Assembly (NCBI GenBank): GCA_900696525.1
Contig: CAADGL010000005.1
Coordinates: 1-35,240, forward strand
Direction: 5' to 3'
Source: an uncultured Planctomycetota bacterium
GTDB lineage: Bacteria > Planctomycetota > Phycisphaerae > UBA1845 > Fen-1342
Length of the DNA: 35,240 bases
The notes below the pieces were generated by a model. That model worked only from the letters and a program-made list of their open reading frames with translations. It ran no database searches and had not been told where the DNA came from. The translations under genes were made by a program, and so were the position numbers. Shown one piece after another: positions 8,282 through 16,898 of this stretch. Numbering within the stretch: the first letter of the stretch is position 1; every line of letters begins with the position of its first letter.

Positions 8282-11200
8282 TCACGCCCCCACGGGCGTC
8301 TCCACACGATCTTCGAGCCGGACGCTGACACGCTTGCTCACGCCCGGCTCCTCCATCGTCACGCCGTAGAGCACGTCCGAGCGCTGCATCGTGCGCTTGT
8401 TGTGCGTGATGACGATGAATTGCGACTCTGCCGTGAACTCGTCCACGACCATATTGAACCGGTCCAGGTTCGCCTCGTCCAGTGCCGCGTCGACCTCATC
8501 GAGAAACGCGAACGGCGACGGCTTGCTCCTGAACACCGCCAGCAGCAGCGCGATCGCCGTCATCGTCTTCTCGCCTCCCGACAGCAGCGACAACGCCTGC
8601 GGCTCTTTTCCCGGAGGACGCGCGATGATCTCGATCCCGCATTCCAGCGCGCTGGCAGGATCCTCTAGAACGATATCGGCCTTTCCGCCGCCGAACACTT
8701 TACGGAACAGCTCCTGAAAGTGCCCGCGGATTTCCTCGAAGCTCGCCGCGAAACGCGCCCGGCTTTCCTCGTCCAGCTCGCCGATCAGGCGCTCCAGACG
8801 CGCCAGCGAATCCTGAAGGTCCGCCCGCTGGGCCACCAGCGCGTCGTAGCGCGGCGTCAGTTCTTCCAGCTCCGACAGCGAATCGAGGTTGACGTTCCCC
8901 AGCCGCGCGATCTTCTCGCGCAGCGCGTCGATCTCGCCCCGGACGGCCTCCCAGTCGCGCTCGCTGTGCTGATAGCCCGCGTACAGCTCGACCAGGCTCA
9001 GCCCAAGCTCCTCCGACACGCGGGTCACCAGGTTCTCGCAGCGCACCTCGCTTTCGCGCAGCGCCACCTCGCGCTCGCGCAGAACCTGCTCAGCCTCCTC
9101 GATCTCGCGATGCACCGCCCGCAGCACGCCGTTGCAACGCTCCAGCCGCGCCCGGCAACCCACCCGCGCCGCGCGCAGCCGACCCGCCTCGGCCTCCAAC
9201 GCCGCGATCCGCTCGCTCAGCGCCGCCTGCCGCGACTGGCAGCCCTGCTGCTGCTCGCGGGCGATCGCCATGCGCTCCTGCGCGTCCGCGGCGAGACGCT
9301 CGGCCTGCCGCCCCGCCGACTGCATCCCGACGACCTGCGCACGCAGGCGGTTCAGCGCCTCCTCCGCCGCCGTGCGGCGTTCGCCGGTCCGGCCCGCCTC
9401 GACCAGCGCTTCCGTGAGTCGCTCGGAAACGCGGGCCGCGTCCTGCTCGGCCCGGGCAAGCTCCTGCTCGCAGGCGGCGCTGCGCCCGCGATGGTCCTCA
9501 CAGCGCCGCGCAAGCTGCTCGCGCTGCTGGGCCAGCGCGGCCAGTTGCCGCTCGATGTCGCCGCCGGCGCGCTCCGCCTCCGCCTGGTCGCGATCGAGCG
9601 CGGTCAGCTCGCGCCGGCCCGCCGACAAGCCGTCCGCCAGCCGGGTCATCTGCGACTGGCGCTCCAGGCCTTCCCGCTGGAGCGCCGCGCTCTCGTCGAG
9701 CAGCGCCCCGCGCTGCGTCTGCAAGTCGTCGAGCCGCCGCTCCGCGGCGGCGCAGGCGCGCACCAGCCGTTCCAGCGACGTCTCGACTTCGTCGCGCTGC
9801 GCCCGCAACTGGCGAATCTCCGCCTGCCGGCGGATCAGCCCCGCGGCGCCGCGGTTCGACCCGAGCACAAGGCGCCCGTCGCTGCTCACGGCGCAGCCGT
9901 CGAGCGAGACGAATTCCAGCCCGGTTTGCCCCCCTGCCGCGAGCAACAGGGCGTGCGCGACGCTCTCCACGACCACGGTCCGCCCCAGCAGGTGCTCGGC
10001 CAGGTCGCGGTGCGCGTCGTCACAACTTACCCAGTCCGCCGCGTAAGCCACGAAGCTGATCGCGCTGCGGAACGTGCGGTCGCGCGCCGGCGCCGGCAGG
10101 CGATCGAGACCCAGCACGCCGACCGGCCCCGCGGGCTCGCGCATTTCGCGCGCGGCCTGGACGAACCGGCTCAGCTCGCGCACGACCAGCATGTTCTCGA
10201 ACCGCGCCAGCACCGCCTGGAGCGTCGCGGCCCGCGGATCGTCGATGCGCAGCAGGTCCCCCACCAGGCCGACCACGCCCGCCTCGGCGCGCCGCTCCTC
10301 CGGCCAGGACAAGATGGCGCGCACGGCCGCGTCCACACCCTCTTGCCGCTCGTCGAGCTCCTCCAGCACGCTCAGCCGCGACAGCAGCGCGCTGCGCTGC
10401 TCCTTGACCGCGGCCACCTGGCCCGACAGCTCGGAGAGCTGCCGCTGGAGCGCCAGAATCTGCGCATCGGCCTGCTCGACCGCGGCCGCCAGCGAGCGCC
10501 GGCGCTCTTCGCTTGTCAGCGATGCGCCTTCGATCGCCGCGTGCCGGCGCTGGGCGTCGGCGATGTCCGCCTCCAGCTCGACGCGCCGCTTTGCGAGCTG
10601 CGCCCGCCGCTGCGCCAGCCTTTCGAGCTCCTGCCGGCAGAAACCGGCCTGCTGGTCGGCGCGGGCGATCTCCTGCTCGATCTCGGCGGCGGCGGCAGAC
10701 TCCTCGCGCCACCGGCCGCGGACGGCTTCGCGCTGCGCCTCGGCGTCGGTCCGCGCCCGTCGCAGGCCGGCGACAACGTCGGCCTGGGCCTGCTCGGCGG
10801 AGCGCAGGGCCAGCAGCGCGTCCTCCTGCGAGGTCAACTGGCGGGCGAGCTGCTCGGCCTGCTGATCGGCGGAGACGGCCTCGGCCGCGTGACGATCCCG
10901 TGCTTCGGCGAACTCGGCGGCGCGCCGCTGCTCCTGGGCGATGCGCTCGGAAAGCGCCGCCGTCTCTCCCTGAAGGCCGGCGAGCGTCGCCGTCACCGCC
11001 TGCACGCGCTCGTCGAACGATTGCAGCTCATGGGCCAGCTCGCTGGCGGCGGCGTCGAAGCGCGCCAGCTCGACGCGCCTGGCGCCCAGCACGTCGCCGA
11101 GGGCGCTGGCCTTCGCCTGGTTCGAGCGCCGGGCCGCCTGGAGCGTGTGATACTCGGCCAGCGAGAACGAGCAGCGCAGCTCGCGCAGCCGCCCGTCGTA

Positions 11201-11851
11201 TTCCTTGAAGCTGCGCGCCTTGCCGGCGGCGAGCTTGACGCTGCGCAGCCGGCGCTCGAGCTCCTCGATCACGTCGTGCAGGCGCAGCAGGTTGTTCTGC
11301 GTTCGCTCCAGCTTGCGGGCCGCCTCGGCCCGGCGGACGCGATAGCGGCTGATGCCGGCGGCTTCCTCGAAGATCTCGCGGCGCTGCTGCGGGCTGGCCT
11401 GAAGCAGCGCATCGACCTTGCCCTGCTCGATCACGCTGTAGGCGTCGAGGCCGATCCCCGTGTCGAGGAACAGCTCGCGGATGTCCCGCAGCCGGCAGGC
11501 ATTGCCGTTGATCCGGTACTCGCTGTCGCCGCTGGCGTACAGCGTGCGGCCGATCGTGACCTCCGGCTCGTCGCTGGCGAGCGTGCGACACGTGTTGTCG
11601 AACGTAAGCTGCACCTCGGCGAACGTCGCCGGCTTCCGCGTTCGTGAGCCGGCGAAGACCACGTCGAGCATCTTCGCGCCGCGCAGCGTCTTGGCCGACT
11701 GCTCGCCCAGAACCCAGCGCACCGCGTCCAGAACGTTGCTCTTGCCGCAGCCGTTCGGTCCGACAATCCCAGTGCGGCCGGAGCCGAACTCGAACTCCGT
11801 CCGGTCAGCGAAGCTCTTGAAGCCGTGCAGCGTGATGCGCTTCAGATACAC
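8282..11851 (-). CDS. smc: Chromosome segregation ATPase SMC
   Basis: The protein has 1189 residues from the GTG at 11851, chosen because bacterial SMC proteins begin M-Y-L-K and here the codon directly before [13 protein letters not shown] is GTG. An ATG at 11908, with AGGA upstream, would add 19 residues and is a fair alternative. Walker A GPNGCGKS lies at 31-38. Long Glu/Arg/Ala-rich coiled coils flank a hinge near the middle (around [20 protein letters not shown]). The signature [14 protein letters not shown] starts at about 1090, and Walker [14 protein letters not shown] has Asp1118 and Glu1119. SMC dimers extrude and organise chromosomal DNA with ScpA and ScpB, which are not in this window. 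Upstream lies ribF and a candidate own promoter at 11927-11955; downstream lies the lysine-rich peptide gene. Confidence 0.96.
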   Translation of the reverse strand: MYLKRITLHGFKSFADRTEFEFGSGRTGIVGPNGCGKSNVLDAVRWVLGEQSAKTLRGAKMLDVVFAGSRTRKPATFAEVQLTFDNTCRTLASDEPEVTIGRTLYASGDSEYRINGNACRLRDIRELFLDTGIGLDAYSVIEQGKVDALLQASPQQRREIFEEAAGISRYRVRRAEAARKLERTQNNLLRLHDVIEELERRLRSVKLAAGKARSFKEYDGRLRELRCSFSLAEYHTLQAARRSNQAKASALGDVLGARRVELARFDAAASELAHELQSFDERVQAVTATLAGLQGETAALSERIAQEQRRAAEFAEARDRHAAEAVSADQQAEQLARQLTSQEDALLALRSAEQAQADVVAGLRRARTDAEAQREAVRGRWREESAAAAEIEQEIARADQQAGFCRQELERLAQRRAQLAKRRVELEADIADAQRRHAAIEGASLTSEERRRSLAAAVEQADAQILALQRQLSELSGQVAAVKEQRSALLSRLSVLEELDERQEGVDAAVRAILSWPEERRAEAGVVGLVGDLLRIDDPRAATLQAVLARFENMLVVRELSRFVQAAREMREPAGPVGVLGLDRLPAPARDRTFRSAISFVAYAADWVSCDDAHRDLAEHLLGRTVVVESVAHALLLAAGGQTGLEFVSLDGCAVSSDGRLVLGSNRGAAGLIRRQAEIRQLRAQRDEVETSLERLVRACAAAERRLDDLQTQRGALLDESAALQREGLERQSQMTRLADGLSAGRRELTALDRDQAEAERAGGDIERQLAALAQQREQLARRCEDHRGRSAACEQELARAEQDAARVSERLTEALVEAGRTGERRTAAEEALNRLRAQVVGMQSAGRQAERLAADAQERMAIAREQQQGCQSRQAALSERIAALEAEAGRLRAARVGCRARLERCNGVLRAVHREIEEAEQVLREREVALRESEVRCENLVTRVSEELGLSLVELYAGYQHSERDWEAVRGEIDALREKIARLGNVNLDSLSELEELTPRYDALVAQRADLQDSLARLERLIGELDEESRARFAASFEEIRGHFQELFRKVFGGGKADIVLEDPASALECGIEIIARPPGKEPQALSLLSGGEKTMTAIALLLAVFRSKPSPFAFLDEVDAALDEANLDRFNMVVDEFTAESQFIVITHNKRTMQRSDVLYGVTMEEPGVSKRVSVRLEDRVETPVGA

Positions 11852-11926
11852 GGATCCGTCCCGGGTGACTGGTGCGTGTCCTTCCCTTGACACATTGAGC
11901 AGTCCCATATCTTGTAGTCCTAATGG

Positions 11927-11955
11927 AAAATAGCACAAGCCCTGAGCCCGTGCAA
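11927..11955 (-). promoter_or_regulatory. Candidate promoter of smc
   Basis: On the minus strand TTGCAC (11955-11950), a 17-base spacer, then TATTTT (11932-11927), with TG one base upstream of the -10 (extended -10). It lies between the ribF stop and smc, giving smc its own start site in addition to any read-through from ribF. The predicted start near 11920 leaves room for the AGGA before the ATG at 11908. Confidence 0.45.
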
Positions 11956-11977
11956 GCCTTCTCCCACAGGAACTGAA

Positions 11978-12952
11978 CTATTCCAGCGGAATGCGCGGCG
12001 GGTCGGTCGGCCCCGTCCGAAGCACGTCCCGGCCGCGCGACACGTCCTCGTGAAGCTGTGCCACAAGCTCCGTCGGGCCGGGGAACCGCCGCTGATTGCG
12101 CAACGCGTCGATCAGGTGCAACGCCAGGCGCTGCCCGCGCAGGTCGCCCGAAAAATCCAGCAGATGCGCCTCGATGCGCGCTTCCTGCTGGCCGAATGTC
12201 GGCTGCGGGCCGATGTTCACCACCGCGCCATGACGCGAACCGTCTGGCAGCTCGGCGATCGCCGCGTACACCGCGTAGCCCGGCACAAGCTGCGGCACGC
12301 CCTCCAGGTTCGCGGTCGGAAACCCCAGCGCCGCGCCGCGGCTCTCGCCGTGCCCCACGACGCCCACGATCCGGTAGGGCCGGCCGAGCATCGCGCCGGC
12401 GTCGCGCACGCGGCCGACTTGCAGCGCCTCGCGGATCGCGGAACTGCTGATCGTCGGGTTGCCCGGGAGTTGCCCGCACGCCACCGGCGGCACGATGGTC
12501 AGGCCGTAACCGAGGCGCTCCGCGTGCTCGCGCAGCGTCTCCACCGACCCGGCCCGTCCCTTGCCAAAATGAAAACTCTCGCCCTCGACCAGGTGAATCA
12601 CCCGGCACCGCCGAACCACGCGCTCCAGGAACTCGAGCGGTCCGGCCGCGAACAACTCCCGGTCGCTCCTCAGAGCGATCACCGCGCCGATCCCAGCCCA
12701 CCCCAGCAGCGCTGCCTTCTCCGCCGGCGTCGTCAGCCGCGGCGGCGCCCGGTGCGGCGCCAGCACCGTCGCCGGGTGCGGCTCGAACGTGAGCGCCACC
12801 GGCAGCGCCCCGCGCGCCGCGGCGGCCTGCGCCGCCTGCGTGACCAGCCGCTGGTGCCCGAGGTGGACGCCGTCGAAGTTGCCGATGGTCAGCGCGGCGC
12901 CCGCGGCCGGCGGCGTGAACTGGTCGAGGTCGTGATGGACCGGGACGCTCAT
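11978..12952 (-). CDS. ribF: Bifunctional riboflavin kinase / FAD synthetase
   Basis: The protein has 324 residues from ATG 12952; a GTG at 12982 would add ten residues but lacks a ribosome site. The N-terminal nucleotidyltransferase half carries the HxGH-type motif in GNFDGVHLGH (24-33) and SSSAIREAL. The C-terminal flavokinase half carries GFPTANL, PGYAVYAA and VVNIGPQPTFG. It converts riboflavin to FMN and FMN to FAD in the cytoplasm. Length and domain order are normal. It begins 42 bases after the lysA stop and precedes smc, within a minus-strand housekeeping run, so it is probably cotranscribed with lysA. Confidence 0.95.
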   Translation of the reverse strand: MSVPVHHDLDQFTPPAAGAALTIGNFDGVHLGHQRLVTQAAQAAAARGALPVALTFEPHPATVLAPHRAPPRLTTPAEKAALLGWAGIGAVIALRSDRELFAAGPLEFLERVVRRCRVIHLVEGESFHFGKGRAGSVETLREHAERLGYGLTIVPPVACGQLPGNPTISSSAIREALQVGRVRDAGAMLGRPYRIVGVVGHGESRGAALGFPTANLEGVPQLVPGYAVYAAIAELPDGSRHGAVVNIGPQPTFGQQEARIEAHLLDFSGDLRGQRLALHLIDALRNQRRFPGPTELVAQLHEDVSRGRDVLRTGPTDPPRIPLE

Positions 12953-12994
12953 GACCCTCACTCGGCCGCCGCCTTGGCCCACGACGACGCCGGA

Positions 12995-14311
12995 TCAGGC
13001 GCCAGCCTCCGCACCCGGCTCCAACTCCGCACGCACGAGGTCGTCGTAGGTCTCGCGACGGCGCACAAGGCGGGCCTCCGCGCCCGCAACCAGCACCTCC
13101 GCCGCGCGAGGCCGCGAATTGTATTGGCTGGCCATGGTCATCGCGTAGGCTCCGGCGGTGAAGACGGCGAGCAGGTCTCCGCGGCGCAGGCCGGGCAGCG
13201 GCCGCGCCTTGGCCAGGAAATCGCCGCTCTCGCAGATGGGCCCGACGACGTCGCTGGGCGTCAGGCCCGCGTGCGGCTGCTGCACCCCGCGCGAGACCGG
13301 GCTGCACCCGGCGGCCTCGGCGGGCCAGATGAAATGATAGGCGTCGTACAGGGCAGGGCGGATCAGCTCGTTCATCGACGCATCGACGATCACGAATCGC
13401 CGCGCACCGGAAGATTTCGTATGCAACACGCGCGTCAGGAGGATGCCCGCATTGGCGGCGATCGACCGGCCCGGTTCGAGAATGACTCGCAGGCTCTGGT
13501 CCTTCAACAACGGCACGATCACGCGCGCGTACTCGCTGGCGGCCGGCGCCTCGCCCCCAACGTAGAACGCCCCGAATCCGCCGCCGACATCAAGCGTGTC
13601 GATCATGAACCCGCTGCCGCGCAGCGTCCGAATCAGCTCGAGCGCCCGGCCGATGCTCTCCGCGTACGGCTGCGGGTCATTCACCGGCGAGCCGATGTGC
13701 AGATGCAGGCCCGTCAGTCGCACGCGCCCGCGCATGTTCTGACCCGCGCGCAGGCCGTAGCGTTGAAAAACCGCGGCGGCCCGTTCCAGATCGACGCCGA
13801 ATTTCGTCTCGCGCTTCCCGGTTGTGGTGTAGACGTGGGTCTTCGGATCGACGTCGGGGTTCACGCGCAGCGCCGCGCGCGGTTGCAGATCGAGCGCTTC
13901 TGCGATCCGCGAGAGCTGCTCCATCTCCGACTCCGACTCGACATTGAGCCAGCCCACGGCGGCTTGCAGCGCCTCGGTCAGTTCCTGATCCGTCTTGCCG
14001 ACGCCGGCGAACACGATCCGGGACGGTTCGGCGCCCGCGAGGCGCGCCCGGTGCAGCTCGCCGCCACTGACCACGTCGAACCCGCTGCCGCGCTGCGCCA
14101 GGAGCCGAAGCAGGTGGATGTTCTGGCAGCACTTGATCGAGTAGCAGATGAGCGGATCGAGCTCCGCGAACGCCGCTTGCACGCGGTCGTAGTGCGTCAG
14201 CAGCGTGTCCTGCGAGTACACATAGAGCGGCGTGCCGAAGCGCTCGGCCAGCGTGGCTGCCGGCGTCTCTTCACACCAGAGCCGCCCGTCGCGATACTCG
14301 AAGCGATCCAT
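12995..14311 (-). CDS. lysA: Diaminopimelate decarboxylase
   Basis: The protein has 438 residues and normal length. It is a PLP-dependent alanine-racemase-fold enzyme that converts meso-diaminopimelate to L-lysine, the last step of the pathway. The PLP lysine is Lys60 in ICYSIK, where the usual family text is YAVKAN. Other motifs: FDVVSGGEL, GGGFGAFY, EPGRSIAANAG, and the active-site CESGDFLAKAR followed by GAYAMTMASQYNSRPRA. The last part supplies the cysteine and tyrosine that reach across the dimer. It shares the minus-strand run with dapL, so two steps of the lysine route lie a few genes apart. The Met start at 14311 fits family length. Confidence 0.95.
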   Translation of the reverse strand: MDRFEYRDGRLWCEETPAATLAERFGTPLYVYSQDTLLTHYDRVQAAFAELDPLICYSIKCCQNIHLLRLLAQRGSGFDVVSGGELHRARLAGAEPSRIVFAGVGKTDQELTEALQAAVGWLNVESESEMEQLSRIAEALDLQPRAALRVNPDVDPKTHVYTTTGKRETKFGVDLERAAAVFQRYGLRAGQNMRGRVRLTGLHLHIGSPVNDPQPYAESIGRALELIRTLRGSGFMIDTLDVGGGFGAFYVGGEAPAASEYARVIVPLLKDQSLRVILEPGRSIAANAGILLTRVLHTKSSGARRFVIVDASMNELIRPALYDAYHFIWPAEAAGCSPVSRGVQQPHAGLTPSDVVGPICESGDFLAKARPLPGLRRGDLLAVFTAGAYAMTMASQYNSRPRAAEVLVAGAEARLVRRRETYDDLVRAELEPGAEAGA

Positions 14312-14329
14312 CCGGCCCCGTCGCCTCCG

Positions 14330-14839
14330 CTACCCGTCGCGCAGCGCCAGCTCCAGCCCCAGGGATGCCGCCCGCCGGCGGAACTCGCGCTCGGTCAGCC
14401 ACTCGACGCGGTACGCCGCACCGTCGAACAGCAGCACGAACCGGCCGTCCTCCTTCAGAAACAGCGCGACGACACTGCGCGAGCAGCCCACGCCGATCTC
14501 GCTGCCGCGCCAGCCCTGCCGCGCGTACCCGTCGTTGAACTGGTAGCGGTTCCAGAGCGGATCATCCAGCCGCATCAGCGCCACCAGGTCGACCGCGCCT
14601 CCCTCCGTCGCCAGCCGGCTTTGAAGCGACTCGGCCAGCCGGTCCAGCTCGCGCCGCTCCCAGCGCTGAGCCTGGAGGTCGCGCTGCGCCAGCGACAGGA
14701 TCACGATCACCACCGTCACCACCGCCACCAGCACGAGCTGGCGCCAGATCCGCCGCGACCGCTGCCGATACGTCCGCAGCCAGACGCGCTCCGCTTCCGG
14801 CGTGTGCTCGGGGCTCGGCCGCGTCCGGGGCGCGTTCAC
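14330..14839 (-). CDS. Small single-pass membrane protein of unknown function
   Basis: The protein has 169 residues. I choose the GTG at 14839 because it overlaps the folK stop as GTGA, a classic translational-coupling arrangement; a GTG at 14875 would add 12 Gly/Arg-rich residues. The N-terminus is basic and cytoplasmic, one membrane helix spans about 35-52 (VLVAVVTVVIVILSL), then a helical charged stretch (DLQAQRWERRELDRLAESL) and a compact C-terminal domain including CSRSVVALFL and FVLLFDGAAYRVEWL. I recognise no family. The tight coupling between folK and lysA suggests a conserved place in this operon but tells little about the job. Confidence 0.7.
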   Translation of the reverse strand: MNAPRTRPSPEHTPEAERVWLRTYRQRSRRIWRQLVLVAVVTVVIVILSLAQRDLQAQRWERRELDRLAESLQSRLATEGGAVDLVALMRLDDPLWNRYQFNDGYARQGWRGSEIGVGCSRSVVALFLKEDGRFVLLFDGAAYRVEWLTEREFRRRAASLGLELALRDG

Positions 14840-15390
14840 AGGCCGGCCCCCGGTGCCGCGTCCGCCCCGCCGCACGCCGCCGCCGCGCTCAGCGCGACCC
14901 GCCGGCCGTCGCGATCACGTCGCCGGCGCGGCCCGACCACGCCGCTGAAGACGCCCGCGAACTGCTCCACGCCGCACACTTCGCGCAGCGGCGCCAGCAC
15001 GAACTCGCGCTCCCAGAGGCGCGGATGGGGCGTCAGCAGGCCGGGCTCGTCGATCACCAGGTCATGGTAGATCAGCAGGTCGAGGTCGAGCGTCCGCGGT
15101 CCGTGCCGCACGTCACGGGCGCGCCCGTGCCGGCGTTCGATCTCCTGCATCACGCGCAGCAGCTCGCGCGCGTCCAGCTCGCACTCCAGCTCCGCCACCG
15201 CGTTCAGGTAGCGCGGCTGCCCCGGCGGGCCGCCGACCGCGCCGGTCTCGTGCAGCGAGGAAGAGGCGGCGACGCGGATGCGCGCGTGCGCGTGAAGCTC
15301 GTCGAGCGCACCGCAGATGTGCGCCTCGCGCGGCCCGAGGTTGGAGCCCAGGCCGATGAACACGCCGCAGCCCTGCGCCAATCCTACCAT
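14836..15390 (-). CDS. folK: 2-amino-4-hydroxy-6-hydroxymethyldihydropteridine diphosphokinase (HPPK)
   Basis: The protein has 184 residues. It transfers pyrophosphate from ATP to 6-hydroxymethyl-7,8-dihydropterin in folate synthesis. The N-terminal FIGLGSNLGPREAH, the substrate loop SSLHETGAVGG and the HPPK signature RHGPRTLDLDLLIYHD (about 96-110) with magnesium-binding Asp102 and Asp104 are all present. After about residue 155 the tail turns basic (GPRRRRDRDGRR) and looks dispensable. The ATG at 15390 lies seven bases inside the end of dapL, and the stop overlaps the next gene's GTG, so three genes are translationally chained. Confidence 0.94.
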   Translation of the reverse strand: MVGLAQGCGVFIGLGSNLGPREAHICGALDELHAHARIRVAASSSLHETGAVGGPPGQPRYLNAVAELECELDARELLRVMQEIERRHGRARDVRHGPRTLDLDLLIYHDLVIDEPGLLTPHPRLWEREFVLAPLREVCGVEQFAGVFSGVVGPRRRRDRDGRRVALSAAAACGGADAAPGAGL

Positions 15391-16550
15391 CGCAGCTTCC
15401 GCATGCGCTCAAGGGCCGCGCGGATGCGCTGCACGTCCACCGTCAGCGCGAAGCGCACGTAGCCCTCGCCCGCCTCACCAAAACCCGTGCCCGGAATGCA
15501 CACGACCGCCGCCTCTTCGAGCAGCTTGTTTACCACGCCGAGCGCATCGTGCCCAACGGGCACCCCCGCCCAGAGATAGAAGGTGGCCCGCGGCTGGCGC
15601 ACGCGGAAGCCCATCTCGCCCAGCCCCGCGGCCATCACCTGCGCCCGCTCGCGGTACATCGCCCGGCTCGCCGCCAGCTCCGGCCGGCCGTAGCCCTCCA
15701 GCGCCGCGGCGCCCGCCTCCTGGATGGCGCCGAACTGCCCGCTGTCCATGTTGGCCTTGATCTTGCCCAGCGCCGCGATCACGTCGGCGTTGCCGGCAAT
15801 GAACCCCAGCCGCCAGCCGGTCATGTTGAACGTCTTCGAAAGCGAGTGCAGCTCGACCGCAAAGTCCGCCGCACCAGGAATCGCCAGCACGCTCGGCGCC
15901 GGCTCGTCGAAATACATCTCGTTGTAGGCGGCGTCCTGAACGAGGAGCAGTTCGTGCTGGCGGGCGAACGCGAGCGCCTCGCGCAGGAACGCCGGGCTCG
16001 CGACCGCCCCGGTCGGGTTGTTCGGATAGTTGATGACGAGCATCACGGCCGCGCGGGCCACGTCGCTCGGAATCGCCGACAGATCCGGCAGCCAGCCGCG
16101 CTCCTCGCTCAGTCGCATCGTCCACGGCACGCCGCCGGCGAAGATCGTGCCCGAGCGATACACGGGGTACCCCGGATCGGGAACGATCACCGTGCGCCCC
16201 GGGTTCACAACCGCGAGCGGCAGGTGACCCAGCCCCTCTTTCGTCCCGATCAGTGCGTGAATCTGCCGATTCTCGTCCAGTTGAACGCCGTATCGCCGCT
16301 GCATGAAACGCGCGGCGGCGGCGCGGAAGGGCGGCCAGCCCTGGTCGTGCGGGTAGCGGTGATGAACCGGGTTGCCGGCGGCCTGGCGCAGGCGCTCGAT
16401 GATGAACGCATGCGTGGGCTGGTCCGGGTCGCCGACGCCGAAGCTGATGACGTCCGCGCCGGCCTCGATGAGGGCCCGGCGTTTCCTGTCGATATCGACG
16501 AACAGGTAAGGCGGCAGGGCCTTTAGACGTTCGGCGGGCTCGAATGTCAT
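15384..16550 (-). CDS. dapL: LL-diaminopimelate aminotransferase-type PLP enzyme
   Basis: The protein has 388 residues from ATG 16550 (MTFEPAERLKALPPYLF). The open frame extends upstream to 16706 but the extra residues are not family-like. It is a fold-type I aminotransferase: substrate loop FGVGDPDQPTHAF (37-49), YPNNPTG (175-181), and the PLP lysine Lys239 in SLSKTFNMTGWR. The text matches the DapL clade, which converts tetrahydrodipicolinate directly to LL-diaminopimelate and bypasses the DapD-DapC-DapE route. The presence of lysA three genes downstream supports a lysine role. A related class I aminotransferase of other specificity is the main alternative. It heads the minus-strand run and is divergent from korA. 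Confidence 0.85.
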   Translation of the reverse strand: MTFEPAERLKALPPYLFVDIDRKRRALIEAGADVISFGVGDPDQPTHAFIIERLRQAAGNPVHHRYPHDQGWPPFRAAAARFMQRRYGVQLDENRQIHALIGTKEGLGHLPLAVVNPGRTVIVPDPGYPVYRSGTIFAGGVPWTMRLSEERGWLPDLSAIPSDVARAAVMLVINYPNNPTGAVASPAFLREALAFARQHELLLVQDAAYNEMYFDEPAPSVLAIPGAADFAVELHSLSKTFNMTGWRLGFIAGNADVIAALGKIKANMDSGQFGAIQEAGAAALEGYGRPELAASRAMYRERAQVMAAGLGEMGFRVRQPRATFYLWAGVPVGHDALGVVNKLLEEAAVVCIPGTGFGEAGEGYVRFALTVDVQRIRAALERMRKLRW

Positions 16551-16898
16551 GCGTTGGGCACCCCGTCGGTGGTTGGCGGTCGCTCCTCCACGTTCGCTCG
16601 GAGCATATGGCCCGCGGGCGCGGCAAACAAGAACGCCGCCGGCCGCCGGGAAGCCCCCCGTGGCGCAGAATCCGCCCGCCGAACGCCTGTTCCGGGGCGT
16701 TCCCACCGATTGAGCTAGTAATAATTACAGCGTGAATGTATCCTTGGCTTCTTACGTTCGGTTCCGCACGCTCGCGCGTGAGACCATGAACGCGGCTCGT
16801 ATAATCTTCATCTTGTGTGCCGCCGTTGACGCGGGGCGTGTCCCAGGCCGGGGCGCGTCCGCCCGTCGACCCGCGACCGCCGGGAGTCAGCCACAGCG
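16551..16898. other. Divergent promoter region between dapL and korA, 348 bases
   Basis: No gene is visible. Bases about 16710-16760 form the most AT-rich patch nearby (AGTAATAATTACAGCGTG), as expected for start sites of both transcripts. A plus-strand TATAAT at 16800-16805 is the best -10 for korA. I cannot place a confident dapL promoter. Confidence 0.5.
16800..16805 (+). promoter_or_regulatory. Consensus -10 box upstream of korA
   Basis: TATAAT, a perfect -10 match, lies 93 bases before the korA ATG. No good -35 is visible 16-18 bases upstream, so it is a weak or activator-dependent candidate. Confidence 0.35.

Noticed and set aside
8658..8669. GGATCCTCTAGA, resembling a cloning-vector polylinker
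   Set aside because: It lies inside smc and encodes part of the conserved ADIVLEDPA segment, so the match is coincidence rather than vector contamination.
8720..11647. Very long open frame (over 900 codons) opposite smc
   Set aside because: High GC at third codon positions leaves the antisense frame open. The sense frame has full SMC motifs; the antisense product is Arg/Ala/Gln-rich without domains.
12050..15070. Open frame of about 1000 codons opposite ribF, lysA and the folK region
   Set aside because: It is the antisense shadow of three well-supported genes and spans their boundaries, which a real gene would not do.
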